Assembly (NCBI GenBank): GCA_947499615.1 | Contig: CANMOP010000015.1 | Span: 1 to 51,452, forward strand | From: RH-chloro-G1 sp003670575 | GTDB lineage: Bacteria > Chloroflexota > Dehalococcoidia > UBA2979 | Direction: 5' to 3' | Length of the DNA: 51,452 nucleotides | Shown here: piece after piece, positions 1-8,429 of the stretch | Position numbering within the stretch: position 1 is the stretch's first letter | Layout: each line of letters starts with the position of its first letter | Translations under genes and position numbers: made by a program | Notes under the pieces: generated by a model | Told to the model about the DNA's origin: nothing | What the model saw: only the letters and a program-made list of their open reading frames with translations | Database searches by the model: none

Positions 1-271
1 CAGGCACTCCGTCGCTGATCTTGGCGAAGACGAAGCAGTCCGGCAGTAGCGGCACGCTGGCGGGCAGTCAACAGTCCGCAACTCGTCGCGCTTGTACGCG
101 CCGGCGCCAAGTTCGAGAAAGGAGTGCTTATCGAACAACACGATGAGCAGGATCAGGAAGACGCCGCGTGATCACCAGCACCACTGATCCACAACTCTTG
201 ACGATATCTCGGACGAATGCCCTTATACAGCAAGCTATCGTGGACTCACTGGGACGATGGCGGTTGAGCGG
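1..271. other. left-edge stretch without a defensible gene
   Basis: I see no complete gene here. On the minus strand one frame (about 147 down to 1) reads a hydrophobic run VFLILLIVLF followed by soluble-looking residues, and a second frame (67 down to 1) reads the protein-like LPASVPLLPDCFVFAKISD right after a stop. The two together could be the frameshifted remains of a membrane protein that continues beyond the edge, or chance. The stretch lies downstream of the minus-strand thioredoxin gene. Confidence 0.3.
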
Positions 272-841
272 CTATACGCCACCTTTCGTCAGTGCTGCCT
301 CGATCAGTCGGGCGAAGTCGGCGGCGTTCGCGGCGGCTGTGAAGCGCGCGAGTTCCTTGCCGGCCGGATCGATCAACACGAACGTTGGTGTGCCGCGCAC
401 CCCATAGCGCGTCACCGCGGCACGGTCGTGGTCCACCGACTTCTCGACAAGCGCAATGCGCGGCTGGTACTGCTCCATGGTCGGCTGCGCATACGCGTCC
501 ATCGAGGCACAGGTGGTGCACCATGTGCCGGAGAACCAGACAAGGGTGGGTTTGCCGTCCGCTTGCCGTGCCGCCTCGGACGGGAGTGACGACTTGGAGT
601 GGTGCACCGTGTGGACGCCTTTCAGCAGCACCACCTGCCCCGGGGCACCGGGTGCCGCGGCATCGAGCGGCTCAGGTGGCAGGGTTTGCCAGGCACGCCC
701 GGGGATGAAGAGGGTCACGGCGAGGATGATCGCCGCAACGACGCCGGCCGCGACGAGCGCCCGTACCCACGTGCGTAGCCGATTGGACACGGTGTGTTCT
801 GGCGGCTGGACGGGTGCGCCAGGGGGAGTTGGTGGGTTCAT
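272..841 (-). CDS. membrane-anchored thioredoxin-fold protein
   Basis: This 189-residue protein has a short cytoplasmic N-terminus, one hydrophobic segment at about residues 25-47 (ALVAAGVVAAIILAVTLFI) and then an extracytoplasmic thioredoxin domain. The redox motif WCTTC and the cis-proline segment GTPTF are both intact, so it is probably an active thiol-disulfide oxidoreductase or reductase acting outside the membrane, as in the TlpA/ResA and thioredoxin-like groups. No CcdA/DsbD electron donor is visible next to it, although the gene would read toward the unreadable left edge. The ATG at 841 has a GAGG ribosome binding site 5 nt upstream. It is divergent from the DRTGG-domain gene across about 150 nt. 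The specific substrate is unknown. Confidence 0.85.
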   Translation of the reverse strand: MNPPTPPGAPVQPPEHTVSNRLRTWVRALVAAGVVAAIILAVTLFIPGRAWQTLPPEPLDAAAPGAPGQVVLLKGVHTVHHSKSSLPSEAARQADGKPTLVWFSGTWCTTCASMDAYAQPTMEQYQPRIALVEKSVDHDRAAVTRYGVRGTPTFVLIDPAGKELARFTAAANAADFARLIEAALTKGGV

Positions 842-993
842 CCAGACCTCGATCCCAAGAGTTGGGGGATGGCGTGCCCTAGAGTACGCTCCGGCAGGCG
901 GGATGTGACGCGGGGAGCCGCTCGCGCGAGCGTTCGCCGCGTAGTACGTTCCCTCGCAACGACGCGCGCCTGACGAGGCGAGCTGGAGGAATC

Positions 994-1842
994 ATGCCGC
1001 TCATCCTGGTCGCGGGCACAGAGCAGGGCGCGGGTGCCACGACGCTTGCCGTCGGGTTGGCGCATCGCATCGCATACGCGGGACACGCTGTGACGCTGGT
1101 GAGGCTCGCGGGTGATCCGCGCGCCGAGGGCGACGCGCATCTCTTCGCGACGCTCGACATCGCCGAGGCGTCCGGGCAGCCAGTGGCTGAGTCGGCGCTT
1201 GCTGCGCTCACCGGCATCGTTGTGGCCGAGGCCCCGTCTGACGTGGACGCTGCGGCGCTCGCCTCACGGCTGGGCGCGCGGCTCGTGTTGGCTGGTCGCG
1301 TCGGGGCGCCGGCGCCGAGTGGTTCGACGTTCATCGCGAACCACGCCCGCGCAACCGCCGCGGGGGCCATCGGCGAGGATCGGCTGTTGGCCGCTCCGAG
1401 TGTCGCGCAGATCGTCGCGGCGAGCGGTGCGAAGGTGCTCACCCGCTCGATCGCGGGCGACAGCGCGATCTGCGAGCACATCCTCATCGGTGCGATTTCC
1501 CACGATTCGAACGAGCCATACTTCGGGCGGTTCGTGCGCAAGGCGGTGGTGACGCGCTCGGAGCGCGTGGACATCGTGCTGAGCGCGTTGCGAACGGAGA
1601 CGGAGTGCCTGGTGCTCACCGGTGGCACCGATCCCAGCCCGTACATCCTTGACCGGGTCGCCTCTGCGCGCGGGACCACCGTGCTGCTGGCTCCAGAGGG
1701 CACCGTTGAGACCGTGCGCGACATCGAGGGTTCCTTCGGCCGCTCGGCGTTCGCCGGTGAGGCGAAGGTGGAGCGCATCAGCGCGCTCATGGGCGAAGTG
1801 ATCGATGATGCCACGCTCGCGAGCCTGATCACCGGCTCGTAA
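994..1842 (+). CDS. P-loop NTPase with C-terminal DRTGG domain
   Basis: The 282-residue product begins with a BioD/CobB-like P-loop (GTEQGAGATTLAVGLA, residues 8-23) in which the usual GKT is replaced by GAT. It ends in a DRTGG domain (from about residue 165, with LVLTGGTDPSPYILDRV near 205). The same pair of domains forms the N-terminal part of long phosphotransacetylases and also occurs as stand-alone proteins; here the acetyltransferase domain is absent. The role is probably ligand sensing or regulation, possibly tied to acetyl-phosphate or nucleotides, but that is inference. The ATG is preceded by a strong GGAGGAATC ribosome site. The gene is single, between divergent thioredoxin and the downstream protease gene. 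Confidence 0.8.
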   Translation: MPLILVAGTEQGAGATTLAVGLAHRIAYAGHAVTLVRLAGDPRAEGDAHLFATLDIAEASGQPVAESALAALTGIVVAEAPSDVDAAALASRLGARLVLAGRVGAPAPSGSTFIANHARATAAGAIGEDRLLAAPSVAQIVAASGAKVLTRSIAGDSAICEHILIGAISHDSNEPYFGRFVRKAVVTRSERVDIVLSALRTETECLVLTGGTDPSPYILDRVASARGTTVLLAPEGTVETVRDIEGSFGRSAFAGEAKVERISALMGEVIDDATLASLITGS

Positions 1843-1900
1843 TCCATCGGTCGTAACCGCTCGTCCGGGTGCCCGTCACACCAGGTGTGGCGCTGGGGTC

Positions 1901-1906
1901 TATGCT
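1901..1906 (+). promoter_or_regulatory. -10 box TATGCT giving a leaderless mRNA
   Basis: TATGCT ends 6 nt before the ATG at 1913 and no Shine-Dalgarno sequence separates them. A start of transcription 7 nt after the box would coincide with the A of the start codon, so the protease mRNA is probably leaderless. Confidence 0.6.
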
Positions 1907-1912
1907 CGACGC

Positions 1913-3034
1913 ATGAATCTCAGCGGTGGCTTCCGGATTGCACGCATCCGCGGCATCGACATCCTTGTCCACTGGTCGTGGCTGGTGATTTTCGGGCTGC
2001 TCTCGTGGTCCTTCGCGGAAGGGCTCTACGTCGAAGCTGGCCCGGGCCTGTCGGCGCCGGTTCGCTGGGCGGCGGCGCTGCTGACCGCGGCGCTCTTCTT
2101 CGGCTCCGTCCTGCTGCACGAGCTGTCGCACGCGGTGCTCGCCCAGCGCGCCGGGATGGGAGTGCCATCGATCACGCTGTTCATCTTCGGTGGCGTCTCA
2201 AGCATCGCCGGCGAGATGCGCAGTCCGGGCGCGGAGTTCCGCGTCGCGATCGCCGGTCCGCTCATGTCGTGGTTCCTCGGCGGCGTGTGCTTCATCCTCT
2301 CGATACTGACCACGGGCCTCGCGCACCACATGTTCGGTTACCTCGCGATGATCAACGCGGTGCTGGGGCTGTTCAACCTCCTGCCCGGATTCCCACTCGA
2401 CGGCGGGCGGGTGCTGCGCTCGATCGTCTGGGCCCGCACAGACGACCTTGAACGCGCGACGCGCGTTGCCGCCGCCGTGGGTCAGTTGATCGCCTTCGCG
2501 ATGATCGCCGGTGGGCTGGTCGTCGTCTTCGTGTACGGCGACGTGGGCGGTGTCTGGTACATGCTGATCGGGTTGTTCCTGCGCAATGCGGCGCTGGGCG
2601 CCTACACGGCAACGCTCACCGACCGCGTGCTGCGCGACATCGCCGCCAGCGGGGTGATGCGCGCCGCGCCGGTGCCGGTCGATGCGACCACGACCATCGC
2701 TGCGCTCGTGAACACTCGAGTGCTGCCGGAGGCGGAGCGCGCGTTTCTGGTGGTGCAGGACGGCCGCGTGGTGGGGCTGGTCACCGCTACGGATATCGCT
2801 CGTGTCCCGCGTGAAGAGTGGGTGACGATGGCGGTGTCGCACATCATGGTGCCGTCCGGCCGCGTGATCACCGTCACGCCTCGCACGCCGATCCTGGAGG
2901 CCATGCAACTGATGCAGGAGCACGACGTGCACCAGCTGCCAGTGCTCGACGGTGGCCAACTGGTCGGCATGCTCACGCGTGGTGACGTGCTCAACCAGCT
3001 CGAGGTGCGCCTACAGTTCTCCGAGCGCCAGTAG
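1913..3034 (+). CDS. site-2 protease family zinc metalloprotease with tandem CBS domains
   Basis: This is an intramembrane zinc protease of the SpoIVFB/Rip3 group, which cuts membrane-embedded or membrane-bound regulators. The zinc motif HELSH (H69, E70, H73) sits in a transmembrane segment and the third ligand is in LPGFPLDGGRVL (D163). About six hydrophobic segments span residues 15-225. A pair of CBS domains (about 250-373, e.g. IMVPSGRVITVTPRTPILEA) forms the cytoplasmic tail and is expected to bind an adenosine nucleotide such as ATP or AMP and gate the protease. Length 373 residues is normal for the CBS-bearing class. The gene appears to be transcribed leaderless from its own promoter and converges on pcrA. 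The substrate cannot be told from the sequence. Confidence 0.93.
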   Translation: MNLSGGFRIARIRGIDILVHWSWLVIFGLLSWSFAEGLYVEAGPGLSAPVRWAAALLTAALFFGSVLLHELSHAVLAQRAGMGVPSITLFIFGGVSSIAGEMRSPGAEFRVAIAGPLMSWFLGGVCFILSILTTGLAHHMFGYLAMINAVLGLFNLLPGFPLDGGRVLRSIVWARTDDLERATRVAAAVGQLIAFAMIAGGLVVVFVYGDVGGVWYMLIGLFLRNAALGAYTATLTDRVLRDIAASGVMRAAPVPVDATTTIAALVNTRVLPEAERAFLVVQDGRVVGLVTATDIARVPREEWVTMAVSHIMVPSGRVITVTPRTPILEAMQLMQEHDVHQLPVLDGGQLVGMLTRGDVLNQLEVRLQFSERQ

Positions 3035-3073
3035 CGCTCCGGGCGGATCGCCACCCTCCGCGCACACGCCGAT

Positions 3074-5338
3074 CTACTCGACGGGCTCCAGGCGCGCGAG
3101 CGAGAGCAGCAGGCGCTTCACGCCCGCGCCCTCGAACGCTACGACCGCCTCCTGATCGTCGTGCTTCACGGTGCAGGAGACCACGACGCCGCGCCCGAAT
3201 GAGGCGTGCCGTACCTTCGCGCCGGGCGCGAACATCGGATCGGTCGGCATCGCGTCGCCGGTTGTCTCGCGGCCAGCGAGCGCGGCACGGCGCTCGCGGG
3301 CGGTCGAGAGTCCGAAGCCGCCCGCGCCACCGCCGAGGGTGCTGGTCGCACCGGAACGGGCGCCAGCTCGCTGGACGTCCGCCGCCGGGAGGTCTCCGAG
3401 GAACCGCGACGCGACATGGTTACGGTAGGTGCCCTGGGTGAAGCGCCGGAGCGCGTGCAGCAGGTAGAGCCGTTCCCGCGCGCGGGTCATCCCCACGTAG
3501 CAGACGCGCCGCTCCTCTTCCATCTGCGCGCGGTCATCCAGGGCGCGCATGTGCGGGAGGATGCCTTCTTCCATCCCCGGCATGAACACCACCGGGTACT
3601 CCAGTCCCTTCGCGGCGTGCAGCGTCGTCAGCGTGACGGCGTCCGGTGCCTCCACCGACGGATCGTCGACATCCGCGACGAGCGCGATCTCCTCGAGGAA
3701 GGAGGCGAGCGATTGCCCGCCCTCGAGGTCGAGGTACTGCGCGGCGACAGACTGGAGCTCCTGCACGTTCTCCCAGCGCGCCTCTGCATTGCTGCCGGCG
3801 CTGGCGTCCGCGAGTTCGGTCTTCTGGAGATGGGCGCGGTAGCCGGTCTCCTGGATGATCGACTCGAGCAGGGTGGAGACGTCGGTGCTCTCGCGTACCG
3901 AGCCGATGCGATCGATGAGCATGACGAAGTTCCCGAGCGCCAGCCGAATGTCGCTGCGCACCTGCGGCACGCCGACCTCGCGATCGCCGCGCGCCACGCG
4001 GGCCGCCATCGCCAGTGCGGGGATGCCGAACTCGGTGGCGGCCTTCGCGATGTCGGTCACGGTCTTGTCACCGATGCCACGCGCCGGCACGTTGACGATG
4101 CGCTGGAACGCGACACCGTCCGCCGGGTTGTGCACCAATCGCAGGTACGCGAGCAGATCGCGCACCTCGCGACGGTCGTAGAAGCGAGTGCCGCCGACGA
4201 CGCGGTATCGAATGTTGTTCTCGATGAACGCTTCCTCAATGGCTCGCGACTGCGCGTTGGTGCGATACATCACGGCGAAGTCACCGTGTGCGCGACCCTC
4301 GTCCCGGATCAGCCGCCGCACCTCGCTCGCGATGCGCAGCGCTTCCTCCTCGCCGTCGTACAACTCATCGACGACGACGAGTGCACCGTCGGGGTTCTCA
4401 GTCCACAGCTCGCGCTGCGGACGGCCGTCGGCCTTGCGGATCACGGCATGGGCGGCGCGCAAGATGTGTCCCGTGGAGCGGTAGTTCTGTTCGAGCAGCA
4501 CAATCTCGGCGCCGGGAAAGTCGCGCTCGAAGTACTGGAGGTTGCGGATGTCGGCGGCGCGCCACGAGTAGATCGACTGATCCGGGTCGCCCACCGCCGT
4601 GATGTTGCCGTGGTGCGAGGCGAACGCGCGCGCCAACTCGTACTGCACGAGGTTGGTATCCTGGAACTCATCGATGAGGACGTGCTCGTAGCGCTCCGCG
4701 TAGCGTCGACGAACATCGGGGTGCTGCTCGAACATCGCGAGCACCATGCCGAGCAGGTCGTCGAAGTCCGCAGCACCGTTGCGGTTCAGCCGCTCCGTGT
4801 ACCGCTCGAACACCCGCCCCACGATCTCCTCGAAGTATGAGCCAGCGTTCTTGATCACCGCAGCGGCATCCCGCCGCTCATTCTTCGCGCTGGAGATCGC
4901 CGACAGCAGCGATCGAGGTGTGAAGCGCTTCGGGTCGATCTGCTGCTCGGCGCAGATCGCGCGGACCAGCGCCATCTGGTCGTCTGTGTCGTAGATCACG
5001 AAGTCCGGGCTCAGTCCGGCGGCCGCGTGGTCGCGTCGCAGGATTCGGGCGCAGATCGAGTGGAACGTGCCCATCGCGAGCTCGCGTGCGCGGTCGCCGA
5101 GCAGTGCTTCGGCGCGCTCGCGCATCTCCTTCGCGGCTTTGTTGGTGAAGGTCACGGCCAGGATGCGCCACGGCGCCACCCCCGCCTCCTGCACCAGGTA
5201 GGCGACGCGCTGGGTGATGACTCGGGTCTTGCCGGAGCCGGGCCCGGCCAGGATGAGTACGCCGCCGCCTGCCATCTGGACGGCGTGTTGCTGCGCTTCG
5301 TTCAGCGCTTGTTGTGCCACGGTCATCAGTGTGTCCAT
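3074..5338 (-). CDS. pcrA: UvrD/PcrA-type superfamily 1 DNA helicase
   Basis: This 754-residue 3'-5' helicase carries all SF1A motifs in order: Walker A AGPGSGKTRVIT (about 31-42), DEFQDTN, GDPDQSIYSWR, QNYRST, LHAAKGLEYPVVF and YVGMTRARERLYLL. The C-terminal tail from about 700 (FAPGAKVRHASFGRGVV) is the Tudor-like RNA-polymerase-binding module typical of PcrA. It should act in nucleotide excision repair, replication restart and removal of stalled RNA polymerase. A possible -10 box TAGACT lies at 5360-5365, about 21 nt before the ATG. A second ATG four codons downstream is an alternative start. It is a single-gene unit, convergent with the site-2 protease and divergent from the zinc-ribbon membrane protein. 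Confidence 0.96.
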   Translation of the reverse strand: MDTLMTVAQQALNEAQQHAVQMAGGGVLILAGPGSGKTRVITQRVAYLVQEAGVAPWRILAVTFTNKAAKEMRERAEALLGDRARELAMGTFHSICARILRRDHAAAGLSPDFVIYDTDDQMALVRAICAEQQIDPKRFTPRSLLSAISSAKNERRDAAAVIKNAGSYFEEIVGRVFERYTERLNRNGAADFDDLLGMVLAMFEQHPDVRRRYAERYEHVLIDEFQDTNLVQYELARAFASHHGNITAVGDPDQSIYSWRAADIRNLQYFERDFPGAEIVLLEQNYRSTGHILRAAHAVIRKADGRPQRELWTENPDGALVVVDELYDGEEEALRIASEVRRLIRDEGRAHGDFAVMYRTNAQSRAIEEAFIENNIRYRVVGGTRFYDRREVRDLLAYLRLVHNPADGVAFQRIVNVPARGIGDKTVTDIAKAATEFGIPALAMAARVARGDREVGVPQVRSDIRLALGNFVMLIDRIGSVRESTDVSTLLESIIQETGYRAHLQKTELADASAGSNAEARWENVQELQSVAAQYLDLEGGQSLASFLEEIALVADVDDPSVEAPDAVTLTTLHAAKGLEYPVVFMPGMEEGILPHMRALDDRAQMEEERRVCYVGMTRARERLYLLHALRRFTQGTYRNHVASRFLGDLPAADVQRAGARSGATSTLGGGAGGFGLSTARERRAALAGRETTGDAMPTDPMFAPGAKVRHASFGRGVVVSCTVKHDDQEAVVAFEGAGVKRLLLSLARLEPVE

Positions 5339-5457
5339 TGCCGGGGAGGCTACGACAGCAGTCTACCGGCACGCCGCGGCGAGCGCAGCCCGCCTGGCTG
5401 ACGGGCGCTCGCATGGTACCCTGAGGGCTGCGGACGACGAGGATGGAGTGCGCTGTC

Positions 5458-6078
5458 ATGGGACTGGGCGACCTGGGAGGCACGATGCAGCTGGTAGGGA
5501 CGTTGGTCGGGCTGTATCTCTTGCTGCTCTGGGCCGCCAGCGTGCTCTGGGTCTACCGCGACATTCGCTCGCGCAGCACGGACACCATCGCGCAGGCTGT
5601 GGGTGTCGCGGTGGTGGCGCTGATGCCGATGTTCGGGCTGGCGCTCTATCTGGTGCTGCGCCCCCGCGAGACGCTGGACGAGGCGTACGAGCATGAGCTG
5701 GAGCGCGAGGCGATCCGCTCCGAACTGCATGTCCTGTCGCCCTGCTCCAACTGCCGACGTCCTGTGGAGCGTGATTTCGTTGTCTGCCCGTACTGCCGAA
5801 CTACGGTGCGGGAGGCGTGCGGGAACTGCCGCGAACTGTTGGCGATGGACTGGCGGCATTGCCCGTACTGCGGTACCTCGCGTGCCGTGCGGGAGGTTGC
5901 TCGGGCGTCCGCACGCACCAGCGATGGAGCTGAGCGCTCGCAGGGGCGGCAGGGCGGGTCGCAGCGGCAGGCCGGCGATGCTCCGGGCCGCGACGATGAT
6001 CGAGGCGGCAGGCCTGAGATCGACGACGGGCCGCCACCTCCTCGGCAGCGGCCCGCGCGTCGTCCGGGTGACGAGTAG
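5458..6078 (+). CDS. membrane protein with double zinc ribbon and charged tail
   Basis: The product starts with two transmembrane segments (about residues 8-30 and 45-65), followed by a cytoplasmic region with two zinc ribbons: CSNCRRPV...CPYCRTTV and CGNCRELL...CPYCGTS. The last 60 residues are a disordered Arg/Gly/Asp/Pro-rich tail. Membrane-anchored double zinc ribbons of this kind are common in Chloroflexota, but their function is not known; zinc-mediated protein interaction at the membrane is a guess. I chose ATG 5458 because GGAG lies 9 nt upstream; ATG 5443 in the same frame is possible but its GAGG is directly adjacent. It is divergent from pcrA and convergent with the thioredoxin-fold gene. 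Confidence 0.82.
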   Translation: MGLGDLGGTMQLVGTLVGLYLLLLWAASVLWVYRDIRSRSTDTIAQAVGVAVVALMPMFGLALYLVLRPRETLDEAYEHELEREAIRSELHVLSPCSNCRRPVERDFVVCPYCRTTVREACGNCRELLAMDWRHCPYCGTSRAVREVARASARTSDGAERSQGRQGGSQRQAGDAPGRDDDRGGRPEIDDGPPPPRQRPARRPGDE

Positions 6079-6111
6079 CCGAAGTACGTCGGCCACTCCT
6101 TCCGGCGGTCG

Positions 6112-6702
6112 TTAGGCCAGCGTCTTCTCCAGCAACGCCCGCCATTCGGTCAGGGTTGCGTGCCGCCACTGCGGGGCGTGGGTGGCAGTTGCCGCGCGGT
6201 AGGCAGCCTGAGCGGCCTGACGCTCAGGCCCGTCCTCGGTCGGCGCGGGCGCGAGGATCTCGGCGCGCAGGCGTGCCATGTCGTCCATCGCCAGCTGCGG
6301 CCGCTCGATCCAGTGGAACAGGTAGCGGTGGTTACCGTCGTAGAAGACCATCGCCGGGATCGACTCGAACTCGCCGTCCTTGAGGAACTCAGACATGATG
6401 TCCTTGTTCTCGTCCCGCTCGAAGTAGCGAGCAGTGATTCCGGTCCCCTCGGCGACCTTCGCGAAGACCGGCAGCCCGCGCCAGACATCGGGGCACCAGT
6501 GCTCGCCGATGCAGAACGCCTTCACCCCGTGCTTCTCGACCAGAGCCTTCACCGCGGCGATGTCGCCCGCGTCCGGCGTGAAGGCATCGTAGTGTCCCTG
6601 GAATTCAGTCTGGTGCTCCGGGATCGCGGCCATCCACTCCGCGAACGACTTGTAGCCGGTCTCGAAGCGCTCCGGCGTGACGACGGAAGTCTGGGTAGTC
6701 AT
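6112..6702 (-). CDS. thioredoxin-fold protein (Thioredoxin_9-like) with monothiol site
   Basis: The 196-residue cytoplasmic protein matches the thioredoxin_9 type: a helical N-terminus, then KAFCIGEHWCPDVWRGLP as the active-site region, the cis-proline-like segment SIPAMVFYDG, and a C-terminal helical extension. The usual WCPDC reads WCPDV, so the resolving cysteine is missing, although another cysteine lies six residues upstream (FCIGEHWC). It could therefore work as a monothiol or have a binding role only. A strong AAGGAGG ribosome site precedes the ATG. The gene stands alone, divergent from the DUF1461 gene and convergent with the zinc-ribbon membrane protein. Confidence 0.82.
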   Translation of the reverse strand: MTTQTSVVTPERFETGYKSFAEWMAAIPEHQTEFQGHYDAFTPDAGDIAAVKALVEKHGVKAFCIGEHWCPDVWRGLPVFAKVAEGTGITARYFERDENKDIMSEFLKDGEFESIPAMVFYDGNHRYLFHWIERPQLAMDDMARLRAEILAPAPTEDGPERQAAQAAYRAATATHAPQWRHATLTEWRALLEKTLA

Positions 6703-6824
6703 ATCGCCTCCTTGTAGGTTCGTTGGACGCTCAGTCTATCACGCGCACGTCAGGCTCAATTGGTCGTACGAGGCTGGTGCAGCCTCGGCGCGGGCGACGA
6801 GCAGCCGCTCCGTCGGCGGCGGCC

Positions 6825-6830
6825 TATACT
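6825..6830 (+). promoter_or_regulatory. -10 box TATACT giving a leaderless mRNA
   Basis: TATACT ends 6 nt before GTG 6837, which is exactly where the recognisable DUF1461 protein begins (VIALRWLASALF). There is no Shine-Dalgarno sequence between them. This supports a leaderless transcript and argues against the longer reading from ATG 6723. Confidence 0.6.
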
Positions 6831-6836
6831 TCACGG

Positions 6837-7637
6837 GTGATCGCACTCAGATGGCTCGCCTCCGCACTGTTCATCGCCGCGATACCGGTATTCCTCCTGC
6901 TCTCCAATGTCCGCATCGCGACTATGGAGCCGCGCGTGTACGGCTACGGCTTCTCCACGTACGGGGTCGCCGAGGTGACCGGGCTCGATCGCGCGCAATT
7001 GGATCGGGCGGCCGTCGACATCGTGCGTTACTTCGCCGATGACCGGCCGCTGCTCACCACCCGTGTCAGCATCGGCGGGCAGGAGCAGCCGCTCTTCACG
7101 GCCCGCGAGGCGCTGCACATGCGCGACGTGAAGGGCCTCTTCCAGGCGGTCTTCTGGCTGCAGGAAGTGGCCTTTGTGTACCTCGCGGTGTACGTGGTCG
7201 CCGTGTACATCTGGGCACGCGAACGGCCACTGCGACGGCTGGCGAGGCAGTGCATGACGGCGGGGTACGTCACGGCCGGGGTGCTGGCCGTGGGCGCTGT
7301 GATCGCAGCCATCGGATTCGATTCGCTGTTCCTGGCGTTCCACCTTGTGTCCTTCGCCAATGACTTCTGGGCGCTCGACCCGCTGCACGATCGCCTGATC
7401 CAGATGTTCCCGCGCGACTTCTGGTTCATCGTGACGCTGGCGGTCGGCGTGGCGACGGTAATGGAGGGCATGCTGCTCTCGCTGCTCGGGTATGCGCTGC
7501 GTTCGTGGCTGGACCGCACGGCCGTTGTCGTCTCACCGCCACCGCCGTCCGCAGCTCCGCCCGACGCTCCTGACGCGTCCAACGCCCTGCTCGCTGATGA
7601 GGCGACTGCCGAACCGACAGCCGCCGAGGCTCCGTAG
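6837..7637 (+). CDS. DUF1461 (TIGR01906) integral membrane protein
   Basis: This 266-residue protein has four transmembrane segments: residues about 3-20, 108-128, 144-165 and 205-228. A long extracytoplasmic loop follows the first. The layout, and motifs such as FTAREALHMRDVK and HDRLIQMFPRDFW, match the TIGR01906 family of Firmicutes and Chloroflexota, which in lactobacilli is associated with lipid-linked cell-wall processes but has no settled biochemical role. The C-terminal 40 residues are low-complexity Pro/Ala. I start it at GTG 6837 because the upstream 38 codons are Arg-rich, unlike the family, and a -10 box lies just before. Five bases separate it from the alpha/beta hydrolase, so the two are probably co-transcribed. 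Confidence 0.85.
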   Translation: MIALRWLASALFIAAIPVFLLLSNVRIATMEPRVYGYGFSTYGVAEVTGLDRAQLDRAAVDIVRYFADDRPLLTTRVSIGGQEQPLFTAREALHMRDVKGLFQAVFWLQEVAFVYLAVYVVAVYIWARERPLRRLARQCMTAGYVTAGVLAVGAVIAAIGFDSLFLAFHLVSFANDFWALDPLHDRLIQMFPRDFWFIVTLAVGVATVMEGMLLSLLGYALRSWLDRTAVVVSPPPPSAAPPDAPDASNALLADEATAEPTAAEAP

Positions 7638-7642
7638 CCGCG

Positions 7643-8401
7643 GTGGTCACGCCGCCGGGCCGATACGTCGAGGTACGCGGCGTGCGTTGCTACCTCGATG
7701 ATCGAGGTGTCGGCGACCCGTTGCTGCTGCTGCACGGCGGTCTGGAGACTGTCGATATGCTCCCGGCGCTGACTGCGGCACTCGCCGACCGGTACCGCGT
7801 GATCTCCCCAGAGCGCTGCGGGCACGGTCGCACTCCGGACGTTGGCGCCGCGAGCGGGCTGGCGGGTTACGCGGCGATGGTCGACGAGACGCTCGCGACG
7901 ATGGACGCGCTCGGGATCGCGCGTGCGGACCTCGTCGGGCAGAGCGACGGCGCCAACATCGCGATGCTGCTCGCCATTCGTGCGCCGCAACGTGTGCGCC
8001 GGTTGGCGCTGGTCAGCGGTAACTTTCACGCCGATGGCATGACGAGCGTGTTCCGCGAGGACCTGGGCGCTACCTCGGCGGAGCGCTACGAGCCTGCGTT
8101 CGCCGAGGCGTATCGTCGGCTCTCACCGGATGGCGCGGCCCACTGGCCTGTGGTGTTCGAGCGGCACCGGCAACTCTGGCTGCACGAGCCGACGCTGACC
8201 GTCGATGACCTCGCTGGCATCGAGGTGCCGACGCTGGTGCTGGCGGGGGATCGCGACCTCGTCGCGGTGGAGCACACGGTGGCACTCTACCGAGCGTTTC
8301 CGGACGCGAGGCTGTGTCTGGTTCCGGGCGGGCAGCATGGGGTGCTGGTCGAGCAGCCGGAACTCACGACGCGCGTGATCCTCGAGTTCCTCGAGGGGTA
8401 A
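7643..8401 (+). CDS. alpha/beta-fold hydrolase
   Basis: A 252-residue alpha/beta hydrolase with the full catalytic set: oxyanion motif LLLHGG (about 25-30), nucleophile elbow GQSDGAN (Ser near 94), acid in LAGDRDLV (about 202) and the histidine in GGQHGVLV (about 234). A cap of about 70 residues sits between strands. Substrates of this group are small esters, lactones, epoxides or acyl derivatives; nothing in the sequence narrows it down. The start is GTG 7643, 5 nt after the DUF1461 stop, so it is probably the second gene of that operon. It converges on the FmdB-type gene with a palindrome in between. Confidence 0.9.
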   Translation: MVTPPGRYVEVRGVRCYLDDRGVGDPLLLLHGGLETVDMLPALTAALADRYRVISPERCGHGRTPDVGAASGLAGYAAMVDETLATMDALGIARADLVGQSDGANIAMLLAIRAPQRVRRLALVSGNFHADGMTSVFREDLGATSAERYEPAFAEAYRRLSPDGAAHWPVVFERHRQLWLHEPTLTVDDLAGIEVPTLVLAGDRDLVAVEHTVALYRAFPDARLCLVPGGQHGVLVEQPELTTRVILEFLEG

Positions 8402-8410
8402 GCGGGCGGT

Positions 8411-8422
8411 TAGCGCGCGCTA
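8411..8422. terminator. GC palindrome between convergent genes
   Basis: TAGCGCGCGCTA is a perfect 12-bp palindrome lying in the 28 nt between the hydrolase stop and the FmdB-type stop. There is no T-tract. It could act as a weak bidirectional terminator element; this is position-based inference. Confidence 0.3.
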
Positions 8423-8429
8423 GCGGCGG

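Noticed and set aside
879..1847. 322-codon minus-strand frame opposite the DRTGG gene
   Set aside because: Ser/Thr/Ala-rich shadow without family features; the plus frame has a ribosome site and domain motifs.
3206..4840. 544-codon plus-strand frame opposite pcrA
   Set aside because: Complementary shadow of an intact helicase gene, with no recognisable domain.
6723..6836. longer start for the DUF1461 protein
   Set aside because: The extra 38 codons are Arg-rich and not family-like, and a -10 box lies directly before GTG 6837.
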